Shown in pieces: positions 8,805-17,311 of a stretch of 54,017 nt of DNA. The notes under the pieces are model-generated. The model was given only the letters and a program-made list of their open reading frames with translations. It did not search any database and was not told the origin of the DNA. This stretch comes from Bacteroidaceae bacterium (lineage in GTDB: Bacteria; Bacteroidota; Bacteroidia; Bacteroidales; Bacteroidaceae), in assembly GCA_017471185.1 (NCBI GenBank), contig JAFUVZ010000064.1, forward strand, positions 1 to 54,017, read 5' to 3'. Every line of letters begins with the position of its first letter. The stretch's first letter is position 1. A program made the position numbers and the translations under genes.

Positions 8805-9578
8805 ATGACAATTAGAGAAAGAATTAATGATATGATAGGGACTAAGAGTAATCATCTCTATTCCCGTATCTATGACTGGCTGATGCTGCTGATGATAGCC
8901 GTGGGTATATTCCCTCTGATGTTTAGAGAGACGAATGCCACATTCTTATTGATGGATTGGATTTCAGGTATCTGTTTTATCATTGACTATATCTTCAGGT
9001 GGATGACGGCAGACCTTCGTTCTAAACGTAAACCCTGGGTAGCTTTCGCGATATATCCGTTTACGCCGATGGCAATCGTTGACTTATTCTCTATCCTGCC
9101 TACTTTCAATGTGTTAGGGTCAGCGTTCAAAGTGGCGAGGGTGTCCCGTCTGCTTAGGATTCTGCGAGTGGTGAAAGTCATTCGTTACTTCGAACCATTG
9201 GAGATTATTCTGGCTGTGGTACGTCGCCAGAGTAAAATTCTCTGCACGGTGCTTTCGTTGGCTGTGTTCTATGTGTTTGTCACAGCTCTCATCATGTATA
9301 ATGCCGAACTGGAAGTAAACCCTGAGACTGGGGAGTATGTGTTTGAGAATTTCTTTGAGGCGTTCTATTGGTCAGCCTGTACACTGACTACCGTGGGATA
9401 TGGTGATTTTTATCCTGTCTCCCAAACAGGACGAATCATCAGTATCATCTCTGCTATCGTGGGCATAGCTATCATAGCCCTGCCGTCAGGTATCATGACG
9501 GCAGGCTATATGGATGAGCTTAATCATCGGAAGGAACAGAAGGAGAAGGAGAAACAGGACGCTGCATCAGCCTCTTGA
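8805..9578 (+). CDS. Voltage-gated-type potassium channel (ion_trans family)
   Basis: 257 residues from ATG 8805. It has six transmembrane helices, an S4-like segment with regularly spaced Arg/Lys (ARVSRLLRILRVVKVIRYF), a pore helix, and the K+ selectivity filter TVGYGD within TLTTVGYGDFYPVS. A charged Lys/Glu-rich tail ends the protein. No RCK or cyclic-nucleotide domain follows. It probably passes K+ across the inner membrane in response to voltage. The last 59 bases overlap the 3' end of the convergent pseudouridine synthase gene. It has its own promoter and is probably not part of the divergent NRPS operon. Confidence 0.92.
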   Translation: MTIRERINDMIGTKSNHLYSRIYDWLMLLMIAVGIFPLMFRETNATFLLMDWISGICFIIDYIFRWMTADLRSKRKPWVAFAIYPFTPMAIVDLFSILPTFNVLGSAFKVARVSRLLRILRVVKVIRYFEPLEIILAVVRRQSKILCTVLSLAVFYVFVTALIMYNAELEVNPETGEYVFENFFEAFYWSACTLTTVGYGDFYPVSQTGRIISIISAIVGIAIIALPSGIMTAGYMDELNHRKEQKEKEKQDAASAS

Positions 9579-10485
9579 ATGCAGGGGGGTAGGGAGTCTC
9601 GAACTTCATCTCCTCTCCTGTTACAGGGTGGGTAAAGCAAAGCTTGAAAGCATGGAGACCCAAACGATGCAGAGGGTTTTCGTCATCTTCTCTGCCATAA
9701 CGCCCGTCTCCTACAACGGGATGTCCTAAGTCAGCCATGTGTACACGAATCTGGTTCTTTCTGCCAGTCTCCAGGCGAAGCTCCATGAGTGAATAACCAT
9801 TGGCACGTTTGATGGTTTCGTAATGAGTGATGGCTACTTGCCCACCATCATCTACAGGACTGGATGCCACGTATAGTTTCCTGTCTGTCAGCCAGGAACG
9901 GACCGTTCCGTAATCTTGCTCCATATCACCGTGTACGATGGCTACATACCGGCGGTCGGTCACTATCTGGTGCCAGTTGTCACGCAAGGTCTGCTGCGTC
10001 TTTTCATCTTTGGCGAACATCATCAGCCCGGAAGTGTCACGGTCCAAGCGATGAACGATATATACCTGACTGCGTTTGTTGCTGCGTTTCAGGTATTCCG
10101 TCAGGATGGTAGCTGCCGTGCGCTCTTTCTCACGTTCAGTCTTGACGGACAATAAACCAGGTTCTTTCTCCACCACAATGAGATATGCGTCTTCATAGAC
10201 AATCTTCAAGAGGCGGTTGCGGAACTCATGTCCTGCTTTTTCGCGGCTGATCTGTACCTTCATACCAGGTTTCAACGGATAGTTGTATTGGGTGGTAATC
10301 TTCTGATCCACATATACGATGCGCTTGCTAAGCAATGATTTCAGCTTCGTGCGACTCGCCTGAGGCATTCGTGCCGCTAAAAACTGCATCAGTTCCATGG
10401 GCTCACGCACCACGTAATCGGTATATTGATTACGGGCTCTCGCCATTGATCGTTGACTGTTGACTGTTTTTCCTTTCTTTTCCAT
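9520..10485 (-). CDS. RluA-family RNA pseudouridine synthase
   Basis: A 321-residue protein. An S4-like N-terminal region (SRTKLKSLLSKRIVYVD) precedes the catalytic domain with the family motif HRLDRDTSGLMMF, whose second Asp is the catalytic residue, and the RKNQIRVH and HPVVGDGRYG segments. It isomerises specific uridines in rRNA or tRNA; the target cannot be read from sequence. It follows rlmD by 5 bp, so the two RNA-modification genes are probably co-transcribed. The true start may be the ATG at 10446. The 13 codons before it come from low-complexity sequence (gttgactgttgactg), and the family-like sequence begins there. Confidence 0.9.
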   Translation of the reverse strand: MEKKGKTVNSQRSMARARNQYTDYVVREPMELMQFLAARMPQASRTKLKSLLSKRIVYVDQKITTQYNYPLKPGMKVQISREKAGHEFRNRLLKIVYEDAYLIVVEKEPGLLSVKTEREKERTAATILTEYLKRSNKRSQVYIVHRLDRDTSGLMMFAKDEKTQQTLRDNWHQIVTDRRYVAIVHGDMEQDYGTVRSWLTDRKLYVASSPVDDGGQVAITHYETIKRANGYSLMELRLETGRKNQIRVHMADLGHPVVGDGRYGREDDENPLHRLGLHAFKLCFTHPVTGEEMKFETPYPPAFKRLMQRPVSPSPSVPSDD

Positions 10486-10490
10486 ATCTC

Positions 10491-11909
10491 TTAACTCTTA
10501 AGTTCTAACTTTACGACATTTTCCACATGGTGAGTCTGTGGGAACATATCTACTGGCTGAACAGCCATCACCTTATACTTGACATCCAGCAACTGCAGGT
10601 CACGTGCCTGGGTAGCAGGGTTGCAGCTCACATATACAATGCGTTTCGGCTCTGCTTTCAGTATCACATTCACAACATCAGGGTGCATACCGGCACGCGG
10701 AGGGTCGGTGATGATGACGTCGGGTCTGCCATGCTCGCGGATGAACTCTTCTGTCAGGATGTCCTTCATATCTCCAGCATAAAACAATGTGTTGCTGATT
10801 CCATTGATCTGTGAGTTTACCTTCGCATCCTCAATTGCTTCCGGTACATACTCTATGCCTATCACTTGGCGTGCCTGCCTTGATACAAAGTTAGCAATAG
10901 TACCCGTACCGGTATAAAGGTCATACACCAGTTCGTTACCAGAGAGATCGGCAAAATCACGAGCTACCTTATATAGTCGGTACGCCTGTTCTGAGTTAGT
11001 CTGATAGAAACTCTTCGGGCCAATCTTGAATTTCAGGCCTTCCATTACCTCAAAGATATGGTCACGCCCTTTGAAAGTATAAGTTTCCAAGTCACCTATG
11101 GAATCGTTCACCTTATTGTTGATGACATATTGCAGGGAGGTGATTTCAGGGAACTTATCAGCCACGAATTGAAGTAGCTTCATGAATTTCTCCATCTCAG
11201 CGTCATTCTCAATACGAGCCACTATAATCAACATCAGTTCGCCAGTAGAGGATGTACGCACAATCAGGTTGCGCATCATGCCCTCGTGAGATCGCAAATC
11301 TGAGAATGAGTAGTTATTCTCCAAAGCATAGTCACGGATGGCGTTGCGAATCTGGTTGGATATGTCAATCTGCAGCCAGCATTTCTCGATTGGCAGTACC
11401 TTATCGAAAGCCCCGGTGATATGGAATCCCACCACGTTACGCTCATATTCCACTGCCTGTGACACTTCTTCCCTTGTCAGCCATCGTTTGTTACTGAAGG
11501 TGAACTCCAGTTTGTTGCGATATTCCTGAGTCTTGTCTGAGCCGATGATCGGGCTGATTTCAGGGAGTTCCACCTTGCCGATGCGTGTCAGGTTATCTAC
11601 CACCTGCTTCTGCTTGTACTTCAGCTGCTCTTGATAAGGAAGTATCTGCCACACGCAACCACCACAAATGCCATAATGCTGGCAGAATGGTATGGCCCTT
11701 ATGTCAGAGTATTTATGAAATTTCACGGCTTCAGCTTCCGCATAATGATGCTTCTTGCGACGCACCTGCAGGTCCACCACATCGCCAGGCACCACATGAG
11801 GTACGAATACCACCAGGTCGTTCACCCTGGCAATGGCCTTCCCCTCAGCTGCCACGTCAGTTATCGTTATCTGCTCCAGCAAGGGGAGCTCTTTTTTCTT
11901 TCTTGCCAC
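10491..11909 (-). CDS. rlmD: 23S rRNA (uracil-C5)-methyltransferase, RlmD/RumA type
   Basis: 472 residues. An N-terminal TRAM domain (EGKAIARVNDLVVFVPHVVPGD) is followed by Cys-rich CQHYGICGGC, consistent with the 4Fe-4S site of RumA. The SAM-binding motif is DLYTGTGTIANF, then ITDPPRAGMHP and VYVSCNPAT, which contains the catalytic Cys. It methylates C5 of a uridine in 23S rRNA (U1939 in E. coli). Paralogues RlmC and TrmA/TrmFO-like enzymes share the fold, so the exact position is an inference. It is followed at 5 bp by the pseudouridine synthase gene. Confidence 0.88.
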   Translation of the reverse strand: MARKKKELPLLEQITITDVAAEGKAIARVNDLVVFVPHVVPGDVVDLQVRRKKHHYAEAEAVKFHKYSDIRAIPFCQHYGICGGCVWQILPYQEQLKYKQKQVVDNLTRIGKVELPEISPIIGSDKTQEYRNKLEFTFSNKRWLTREEVSQAVEYERNVVGFHITGAFDKVLPIEKCWLQIDISNQIRNAIRDYALENNYSFSDLRSHEGMMRNLIVRTSSTGELMLIIVARIENDAEMEKFMKLLQFVADKFPEITSLQYVINNKVNDSIGDLETYTFKGRDHIFEVMEGLKFKIGPKSFYQTNSEQAYRLYKVARDFADLSGNELVYDLYTGTGTIANFVSRQARQVIGIEYVPEAIEDAKVNSQINGISNTLFYAGDMKDILTEEFIREHGRPDVIITDPPRAGMHPDVVNVILKAEPKRIVYVSCNPATQARDLQLLDVKYKVMAVQPVDMFPQTHHVENVVKLELKS

Positions 11910-11939
11910 GTCTTAATGATTTATTATTGGGGTGCGAAG

Positions 11940-13232
11940 TTACGAATTAATTTTGGTAAAATCAAAAAACTGCATGATGATTGCTGCTGCAATCCAGAAG
12001 ATGATATACAAGATACCCAACAGCTGGACTACAATGTTTCCCAAGTGTTCTTGCCTTTCAAAATAACGGAAGCTCTCCCAGTGATGAGACAACCACACCA
12101 GTTTCCGTCCGTTATAACCCAATAATACCATTATTACTGCTCTGAATAAAACAATACGGTATGCTGATTCGATAGAAGGAGATGACATGGTTAAGTTCGC
12201 TATGGTGCCAATAATGATGAAGTAGGCTATTACCCTGTATTTCACTTGCTGGCAGATGATGTAGAACTCAGGTAACCAGAAGGCTGTCCAGCTCCATTTC
12301 TGAACTCCTTCAGGTATGTTGGGATCTTTGCTAATCCTTATCATTTGGGCCATTTTGTTCTTGCGGGCGTAAAGATAGGTTTTATTTGACTCAAATAAAG
12401 TTTTATGACTTTGTTCAAAAAGCCAACGGAAACGCTGATAGTCCTCTTTCTCTGCCAAGTAGATGATACGAAATGACCAGTCGAGCTCATAATAGAATAC
12501 CACATGACATTTCCTGTCTTCCAGTTGTGGAAACTCTAACCCGTAACGATGCTTTATGATTCTTTTAAACTGCCTGTATTCGTCTATATTATCTACCCAG
12601 AATACAGATTTCTGCATGAAATAACGTTTGAAGCATTGCTCGAACTCCCAGAGGTAATTCTCAGAAGTGCTGACGCGATGGAGGATGAGCTTGGAACGTT
12701 GTATCATCTCCAATACTATCTCCTGCCAGTCGTCATCCACGTAAATGCGCTTGGCACCGGGAGGAGGCATGAATTCGTCAGGATTGCCGATGGCATATAC
12801 GGGAAACCAGTCGCTCATCGCCTTTGTCATTTTTCGCTTCAGCCTGCTGTTCTTACGGTCATCGTTAAAACTGCGAAGGTAAACTGTGAAATAGTCAAGA
12901 TATTGAAGATGTTTTTTCGTATAAAAAGGTTTCCTGCCTACAAGCCATGAGAGGATATGAAAATATGGCACTGTCATGATGAAAGCACCAGAAGCAGGCA
13001 GGATGTATTTGAAGAAGACACTTTCGCCAGGTTCTAAAGGCTGGAATAAGAACGCAGTTGCCGTACTGACGGTGGCTCCCACCGTCAGAAACAACAATAT
13101 CCAGTCAGCTATCCTCCTGGACGTGATGACCACCTTATAGCTTTTAGCATAATAGATAATCAGCCTAAGAGGCAGTGTCAGGAAGAAATAGGTGATGAAT
13201 ACGTTGATGGCAGCTGCTGGCAACGTAAACAT
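11940..13232 (-). CDS. Membrane protein with putative TIR-like central domain
   Basis: A 430-residue protein I cannot name. Helices lie at about residues 5-28, 42-62 and 74-97. A soluble domain at about 115-215 carries YLRSFNDD (118-125), AIGNPDE (147-153), GAKRIYVDDDWQ (159-170), and a hydrophobic strand (SKLILHRVS) followed by YLWEFEQC (193-200). This order recalls membrane-tethered TIR-like or nucleotide-processing domains seen in bacterial conflict systems, with Glu196 as a possible functional residue. A Trp/aromatic segment (WSWTAFWLPEF) and C-terminal helices follow. It lies 21 bp after the RyR-domain gene on the same strand. The coding call is firm; the domain call is tentative. Confidence 0.85.
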   Translation of the reverse strand: MFTLPAAAINVFITYFFLTLPLRLIIYYAKSYKVVITSRRIADWILLFLTVGATVSTATAFLFQPLEPGESVFFKYILPASGAFIMTVPYFHILSWLVGRKPFYTKKHLQYLDYFTVYLRSFNDDRKNSRLKRKMTKAMSDWFPVYAIGNPDEFMPPPGAKRIYVDDDWQEIVLEMIQRSKLILHRVSTSENYLWEFEQCFKRYFMQKSVFWVDNIDEYRQFKRIIKHRYGLEFPQLEDRKCHVVFYYELDWSFRIIYLAEKEDYQRFRWLFEQSHKTLFESNKTYLYARKNKMAQMIRISKDPNIPEGVQKWSWTAFWLPEFYIICQQVKYRVIAYFIIIGTIANLTMSSPSIESAYRIVLFRAVIMVLLGYNGRKLVWLSHHWESFRYFERQEHLGNIVVQLLGILYIIFWIAAAIIMQFFDFTKINS

Positions 13233-13253
13233 ATTGCTTCTCCTGGATAAAGC

Positions 13254-13691
13254 TTATGCGGTAAAGTCTTCCTTGTCAAGCTTTTTGCCACAATGTTCGC
13301 AGAAAACCTGGTGCTTGAAGATTACGCCTCCGCACTGGCTACAGTGGTTGGCATGCTCCAGGTCACGAACTCGTGAAATCAACTCTTTGTACAGAGGGGT
13401 TTCTTCGCTCTTAACGATGTCATATCCTAACTTCTTAAGCAGTTTGATGGTACGCCATGCGGTTGCGCGGTCGTATTCCTTTTCTTTTTCCGATAGTTCA
13501 TTGTAAGGCACCATGTCAGGCGTCTCTTTCTTCACATCGTCGCGTTTCGGACCATAAGTCCAGCCTTCGCGCATACGGTTTTCAGCCCATACTTCATGTG
13601 TGTTTTCTGCAATCGCTTCACGCAGTTCTCTTAAATCTTCACTGATGCTTACATCGCTCAGGTCGATAGGTTTTGGAATGTATTTTCCCAT
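13254..13691 (-). CDS. RyR-repeat domain protein with C-terminal zinc ribbon
   Basis: 145 residues. Residues 8-92 closely follow the ryanodine-receptor repeat (RyR, PF02026): LSDVSISEDL, then AENTHEVWAENRMREGWTYG, a lysine-linked proline, MVPYNELSEKEKEYDR and LLKKLGY. The animal RyR pattern ENTHEVWA-x2-R-x3-GWTYGP is nearly intact. Residues 117-134 hold a CxxC-x10-CxxC zinc ribbon (Cys117, 120, 131, 134). Bacterial RyR domains are thought to bind ligands or proteins and occur in nucleotide-signalling and conflict contexts. The neighbour 21 bp downstream is the membrane TIR-like protein, which suggests a sensor-effector pair. Function is inferred only. Confidence 0.88.
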   Translation of the reverse strand: MGKYIPKPIDLSDVSISEDLRELREAIAENTHEVWAENRMREGWTYGPKRDDVKKETPDMVPYNELSEKEKEYDRATAWRTIKLLKKLGYDIVKSEETPLYKELISRVRDLEHANHCSQCGGVIFKHQVFCEHCGKKLDKEDFTA

Positions 13692-13755
13692 GGTATGAAA
13701 TAATTAAAGGTTATACTTTGCCGTAAAGTTAGTAAAAAAAGTCAATTGTCAATTA

Positions 13756-14229
13756 TCAATTGGCAATTAATTTAAATCTGATGCGCCAGATATGTGTGTC
13801 TTCATTCCAGTCGTGGCTTAACAGCTTGAATGTGCCAATCTCACCGGTATTGCTCACATGCTGGCCTATGCAGAGACATTCGTCGTAGTCGCCAACCTTT
13901 ACGATGCGTACCGTTTCAGATGCGTCGTCTGGCAGGCGTTCCATATCAAAACGGCCTTGGGCTTCTGCTTGGGTAATGAATTCAGTGGTGACAGGTAGGT
14001 TGCGATGTATCACCTCATTAACTGTATCTTCAAGCAGTTGCACTTGCTCTGGAGTGGGGCAAGCCACCAGCTTATAATCCAGCTTACTTTTCTTTCGCTC
14101 GATATGCGCCTCCACCGAACGACCACATCCGAAGAGGTTAATCATCGTTCGGTTGATGATATGCTCTGTCGTGTGCATGGGTGGGTATTCAGCCTTATTG
14201 TGCTGATTCAATGTCATTTCCTGTTCCAT
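13756..14229 (-). CDS. AlaX-type alanyl-tRNA editing domain protein
   Basis: A 157-residue stand-alone editing domain. The metal-binding HTTEH (HxxxH) lies in an MHTTEHIINR segment and the second half-site is CIGQH (Cys-x3-His). These are the zinc ligands of the AlaX/ThrRS-SAD editing fold. Such proteins hydrolyse mischarged tRNA-Ala (Ser- or Gly-tRNA-Ala). Its first 35 bases overlap the 3' end of the M50 protease gene, so translation is probably coupled and it shares that gene's promoter. It could start at residue 5 instead. The 3' end lies in a short AT-rich repeat (tcaattgtcaattatcaattg). Confidence 0.85.
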   Translation of the reverse strand: MEQEMTLNQHNKAEYPPMHTTEHIINRTMINLFGCGRSVEAHIERKKSKLDYKLVACPTPEQVQLLEDTVNEVIHRNLPVTTEFITQAEAQGRFDMERLPDDASETVRIVKVGDYDECLCIGQHVSNTGEIGTFKLLSHDWNEDTHIWRIRFKLIAN

Positions 14230-15370
14230 TGTATAGTTCCTTTATGTGTTCCATTAATGCGATGGCCGTACGAGCTTCACCTATGAAGGCGTAGTTGTCT
14301 TGGTTCGCTTTCATATCATTTAAAATCTTGTCTGCATCAGCAGGATTATTTTCGTGAATCAGCTGCCAGGCGAAGAAGGTAGCCTGCTTTTGTGCAGAAT
14401 ATTTGCCGGCACTCTGCAGATAAGCCCATAGTTGCTTGGTATTGATGCGTTCAATCTGAAGAGGACGGTTATGAAGGGCCAATTCAAGCAACAGCCAGTC
14501 GCAGCCAAGTTCAAATCGAATGAGTTGAGGAATCTCTGCCTCATGCTCCATCACCTTTTCTGTCTCTTCCAAAGCTTCTTCAAAGCGCAGATTGTCTTCC
14601 AGCCAACAGATATAGTTATTCTTGGTCGTAATGGTAATCAAGTCCTTGAAATCGGTAATTGTTGGATTCGGGAACCACTCTTCTGGCATCTCTATAGCCC
14701 TTTTCCCTTTGCTTGTTTCAGCCACAATCAGTAGTTGATGAGCCATATCCGTTCGCTTTTCCGGATGCTTCCACAATTCCATGATGTTACTGCCATCGTT
14801 GTTCAGACCTGCGGATTTTAGTGGCAGGCCGTTCATCAGTGCGATGGCTACGCCCACAAACATCATCATGAAGAAGAAACACTCCCAGAACATAGGCAGG
14901 TCGAAAGACTTGAGCATCACTAAGGAGATGATGACCAATAGGATATTGACTATCACGCCCCCTGCGTTATACCAAAAGTAAGGAAGATTTTCTGATTTAA
15001 AATCCCTGGGTGGCTCCATCAGACATTGCCCCAAGGTACCACTGATAGAATATTTCTTCCACTTAAACTTACCTTGCACATCCTTTATCAAGGTAAGGCT
15101 GAAAGCTCTATAAGATACGAACTTATAACCTGTCAGCAAGCCGAACACCAAATGTCCCGCCTCATGTAGCATGATGTTCAGTACTACGGCGATAGCCATG
15201 CTGAGGAAAGAGAAGCAGATGGCTAACCCCAGCTTACCTGTCTTCACATCGCTGATGTCGTGAAAGCCAGAGAGGTTGCCGTCTATCAGCAGTACCATCA
15301 TTATAACGATGGCTACACCGATAACGGCACCACCCAATAAGCCCAAAGCAAATTTCAAGAATTTCTTCAT
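14195..15370 (-). CDS. M50-family (site-2 protease-like) membrane metallopeptidase
   Basis: 391 residues. Two N-terminal helices are followed by the zinc motif HEAGH in NIMLHEAGHLVFGLLTGY (helix about 55-78), then further helices near 140-180 where NAGGVIVNI could supply the NxxG-type third motif. The C-terminal half (about 190-390) is soluble and alpha-helical, without a PDZ domain, and resembles helical repeats. Members cleave transmembrane substrates or act on cell-surface regulators. The substrate is unknown. A good -7 element lies 20 bases upstream. The AlaX gene overlaps its end. Confidence 0.85.
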   Translation of the reverse strand: MKKFLKFALGLLGGAVIGVAIVIMMVLLIDGNLSGFHDISDVKTGKLGLAICFSFLSMAIAVVLNIMLHEAGHLVFGLLTGYKFVSYRAFSLTLIKDVQGKFKWKKYSISGTLGQCLMEPPRDFKSENLPYFWYNAGGVIVNILLVIISLVMLKSFDLPMFWECFFFMMMFVGVAIALMNGLPLKSAGLNNDGSNIMELWKHPEKRTDMAHQLLIVAETSKGKRAIEMPEEWFPNPTITDFKDLITITTKNNYICWLEDNLRFEEALEETEKVMEHEAEIPQLIRFELGCDWLLLELALHNRPLQIERINTKQLWAYLQSAGKYSAQKQATFFAWQLIHENNPADADKILNDMKANQDNYAFIGEARTAIALMEHIKELYNGTGNDIESAQ

Positions 15371-15389
15371 TTGTCGTAAATTTTTCTTG

Positions 15390-15397
15390 CAAACTTA
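15390..15397 (-). promoter_or_regulatory. -7 element for the M50 protease-alaX pair
   Basis: TAAGTTTG on the minus strand fits TAnnTTTG and ends 20 bases before the ATG at 15370. This implies that transcription of the M50 gene and the overlapping alaX starts here, separately from the radical SAM gene upstream. Confidence 0.55.
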
Positions 15398-15427
15398 CAA
15401 AACATATTTGAATTCTGAAAGAAAAAA

Positions 15428-16300
15428 TCACAGTCTGATGCCTAACCCTGCCAGAATCGTATCAGGTTTCAGGTTGAACACAGCATTCATCTCGCCTGCC
15501 ATGCTAAAGCCACATCGCTCACAGACACCACTTGACTTGTCATCGATGCATTGTGGAGACCGACGCCCATCGCAATAGATGAAATTACAAATCCAGCAAT
15601 GACGTTTGAATCTCAATGTCAGCATGTTCCTCAATCCAGAAATGCTATTCATGATTCGGTATCCCTTTCTTTTACTCTCCACGAGCAGATTAATCACCTC
15701 CTCTCGCTGAACCTTACTTAATGCCAAATGCTCAATACCAGCGAAAGGTGTATGAAAGTTGAAAGCAATCTGCTTGATGCCCGGATGCTGTTGAACAAAC
15801 TCCAATATTGCTGGCAACTCCTGGTAGTTTTGCGAATTCACCACCATATACAAAGACGCTTTATTCATATTTTCCAGCAATTGGCAGTCCTCTAACCCCA
15901 TGACGCTTACCCAAAGCACATCCACATCCGTTCCCAATGATTTACATTCCTCATACAGGGGCGCTGGTATCATTGTAGAAGTACTGTAAAAACCTTTGGC
16001 TTTCGCCAATTGGAAAATCTCGTTCACCTGATGCTCTCCGTCATGCCAATACAGTAGGTTCACACCTTCAATATCGAGTATGCGGGCACCTTGACTGTAG
16101 CACTCATCCAAGTCTTTGGATATATCATCAAAAGGTTTGAAATAAGCTTCCGCTGCATTTGTGCAGTTTGTACAATGCCGGCAAGTACTGTTACATCCGT
16201 TGGTTACAAAGACCACACTTTGTAAAGGTTTCCGTCTTCCCAAGAACCTGGCTCTGAAGAACCACCAGCCAAGATACAACAGTTGCGATAGCGCGTTCAT
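15428..16300 (-). CDS. Radical SAM protein next to menA
   Basis: 290 residues from ATG 16300; a TTG at 16318 would overlap menA and is less likely. The radical SAM motif CNSTCRHC (CX3CX2C) lies at about residues 38-45, followed by a partial TIM barrel. A C-terminal Cys-rich region (CWICNFIYCDG, then CIDDKSSGVCERCG) could hold an auxiliary cluster, as in SPASM or twitch domains. The gene starts 4 bp after menA, so the two are probably co-transcribed. I do not recognise the specific family. A role in quinone or isoprenoid modification is suggested only by position. Confidence 0.85.
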   Translation of the reverse strand: MNALSQLLYLGWWFFRARFLGRRKPLQSVVFVTNGCNSTCRHCTNCTNAAEAYFKPFDDISKDLDECYSQGARILDIEGVNLLYWHDGEHQVNEIFQLAKAKGFYSTSTMIPAPLYEECKSLGTDVDVLWVSVMGLEDCQLLENMNKASLYMVVNSQNYQELPAILEFVQQHPGIKQIAFNFHTPFAGIEHLALSKVQREEVINLLVESKRKGYRIMNSISGLRNMLTLRFKRHCWICNFIYCDGRRSPQCIDDKSSGVCERCGFSMAGEMNAVFNLKPDTILAGLGIRL

Positions 16301-16304
16301 CTTC

Positions 16305-17222
16305 TTACCAAAGTGCAATAGTCAGCAGTATGCCGAGTAAAGTAAAGTTCCTCGGGCTCTCATAGTAAATGACGTTCAGCGCGTTTCCTTCTCTGATTCT
16401 GTTCAGCTTAATCCAAGAGCCAATATGCAGGATGAGATAAGGAACAGCAGAGTAGAGCAGTCCGATCCAGCTGATACAGCCATCTATGTACAGCAATACT
16501 ACCTTCGCTACACATACGAGTCCTGCGATGAGGTAGAACCAACGTCCGAAAGGTTCGCCCAAGATACCCACGCTGGTGTATTTCCCTGACTCGTAATCTT
16601 CATCACGATCGCGGTAATTGTTTACAATCAGTAGTGTATCAATAGAGCAGCCTGCAACGATGGAAGCCCATACGGCATCCCAGGTTACAGTATAGGTAAG
16701 CACGTAGAAAGTGCCGCATACAGGAATCAGACCGAAGCAAAGCAAAACAGCCAGGTCACCCAATCCGTGATAAGCAAAGGTAGTACTGTATAGAAATGTG
16801 CAAGCTACTACAATGGCGCCCATAAGCACGATTTCCCATCCATCCCACAACAAGTGATCCCACACCATATATAAAATGGTAAGACCTACAAGGCATCCTA
16901 ATACCAGGCAAATGGCGATGGTGGTATAAGCCACATTCTTTGTCAGCAGACCGTTGGCATATATTCGGTCGATACGTTCCGGATCGCTTTTATCCAGACC
17001 TCGTTTAAAATCCACCACATCGTTAATCAGGTTGGCTGCTATGTGCATGAGCCAGGCGAAAACCCAGCATAAAAGTGCTATGGCCCATGAGAACTGTTCT
17101 GGCATAAAGCCATGAGCCAGTCCTGCACCTAATAATACTGTCATCAATGATGCACCCAGACTTGTGGGGCGTATGCCTAAAATCCAGGCCTTGAAGGAAT
17201 TCACTTCTATCTTTTCTCCCAT
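16305..17222 (-). CDS. menA: 1,4-dihydroxy-2-naphthoate polyprenyltransferase
   Basis: A 305-residue UbiA-family membrane enzyme with about nine helices. The first Asp-rich motif is NLINDVVDFKRGLD and the second is NNYRDRDEDYESGK, which bind Mg2+-prenyl diphosphate. MenA attaches the polyprenyl tail to 1,4-dihydroxy-2-naphthoate in menaquinone synthesis. This is consistent with the Nqr complex encoded at 42264-48085, which reduces a quinone. UbiA relatives with other substrates exist, but the length and motifs fit MenA best. A 38-bp stretch of this gene (16525-16562) recurs identically at 18638-18675. Confidence 0.88.
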   Translation of the reverse strand: MGEKIEVNSFKAWILGIRPTSLGASLMTVLLGAGLAHGFMPEQFSWAIALLCWVFAWLMHIAANLINDVVDFKRGLDKSDPERIDRIYANGLLTKNVAYTTIAICLVLGCLVGLTILYMVWDHLLWDGWEIVLMGAIVVACTFLYSTTFAYHGLGDLAVLLCFGLIPVCGTFYVLTYTVTWDAVWASIVAGCSIDTLLIVNNYRDRDEDYESGKYTSVGILGEPFGRWFYLIAGLVCVAKVVLLYIDGCISWIGLLYSAVPYLILHIGSWIKLNRIREGNALNVIYYESPRNFTLLGILLTIALW

Positions 17223-17246
17223 AATAAATATAGTTGTTTAAGGATG

Positions 17247-17254
17247 CAAAGATA
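17247..17254 (-). promoter_or_regulatory. -7 element for menA
   Basis: TATCTTTG on the minus strand matches TAnnTTTG, 24 bases upstream of the menA ATG. It lies between the menA start and the 3' end of the lipoprotein gene, so menA has its own promoter. Confidence 0.55.
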
Positions 17255-17311
17255 CGATTATATAAGAGAAAAGCAAAATGTTTTTAAGCTTATTCCTCCA
17301 AGTTGATGACC

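Noticed and set aside
13735-13770. AT-rich short repeat tcaattgtcaattatcaattg as a mobile-element end or attachment site
   Set aside because: It is a short degenerate run at the 3' end of alaX, with no partner copy or transposase nearby.
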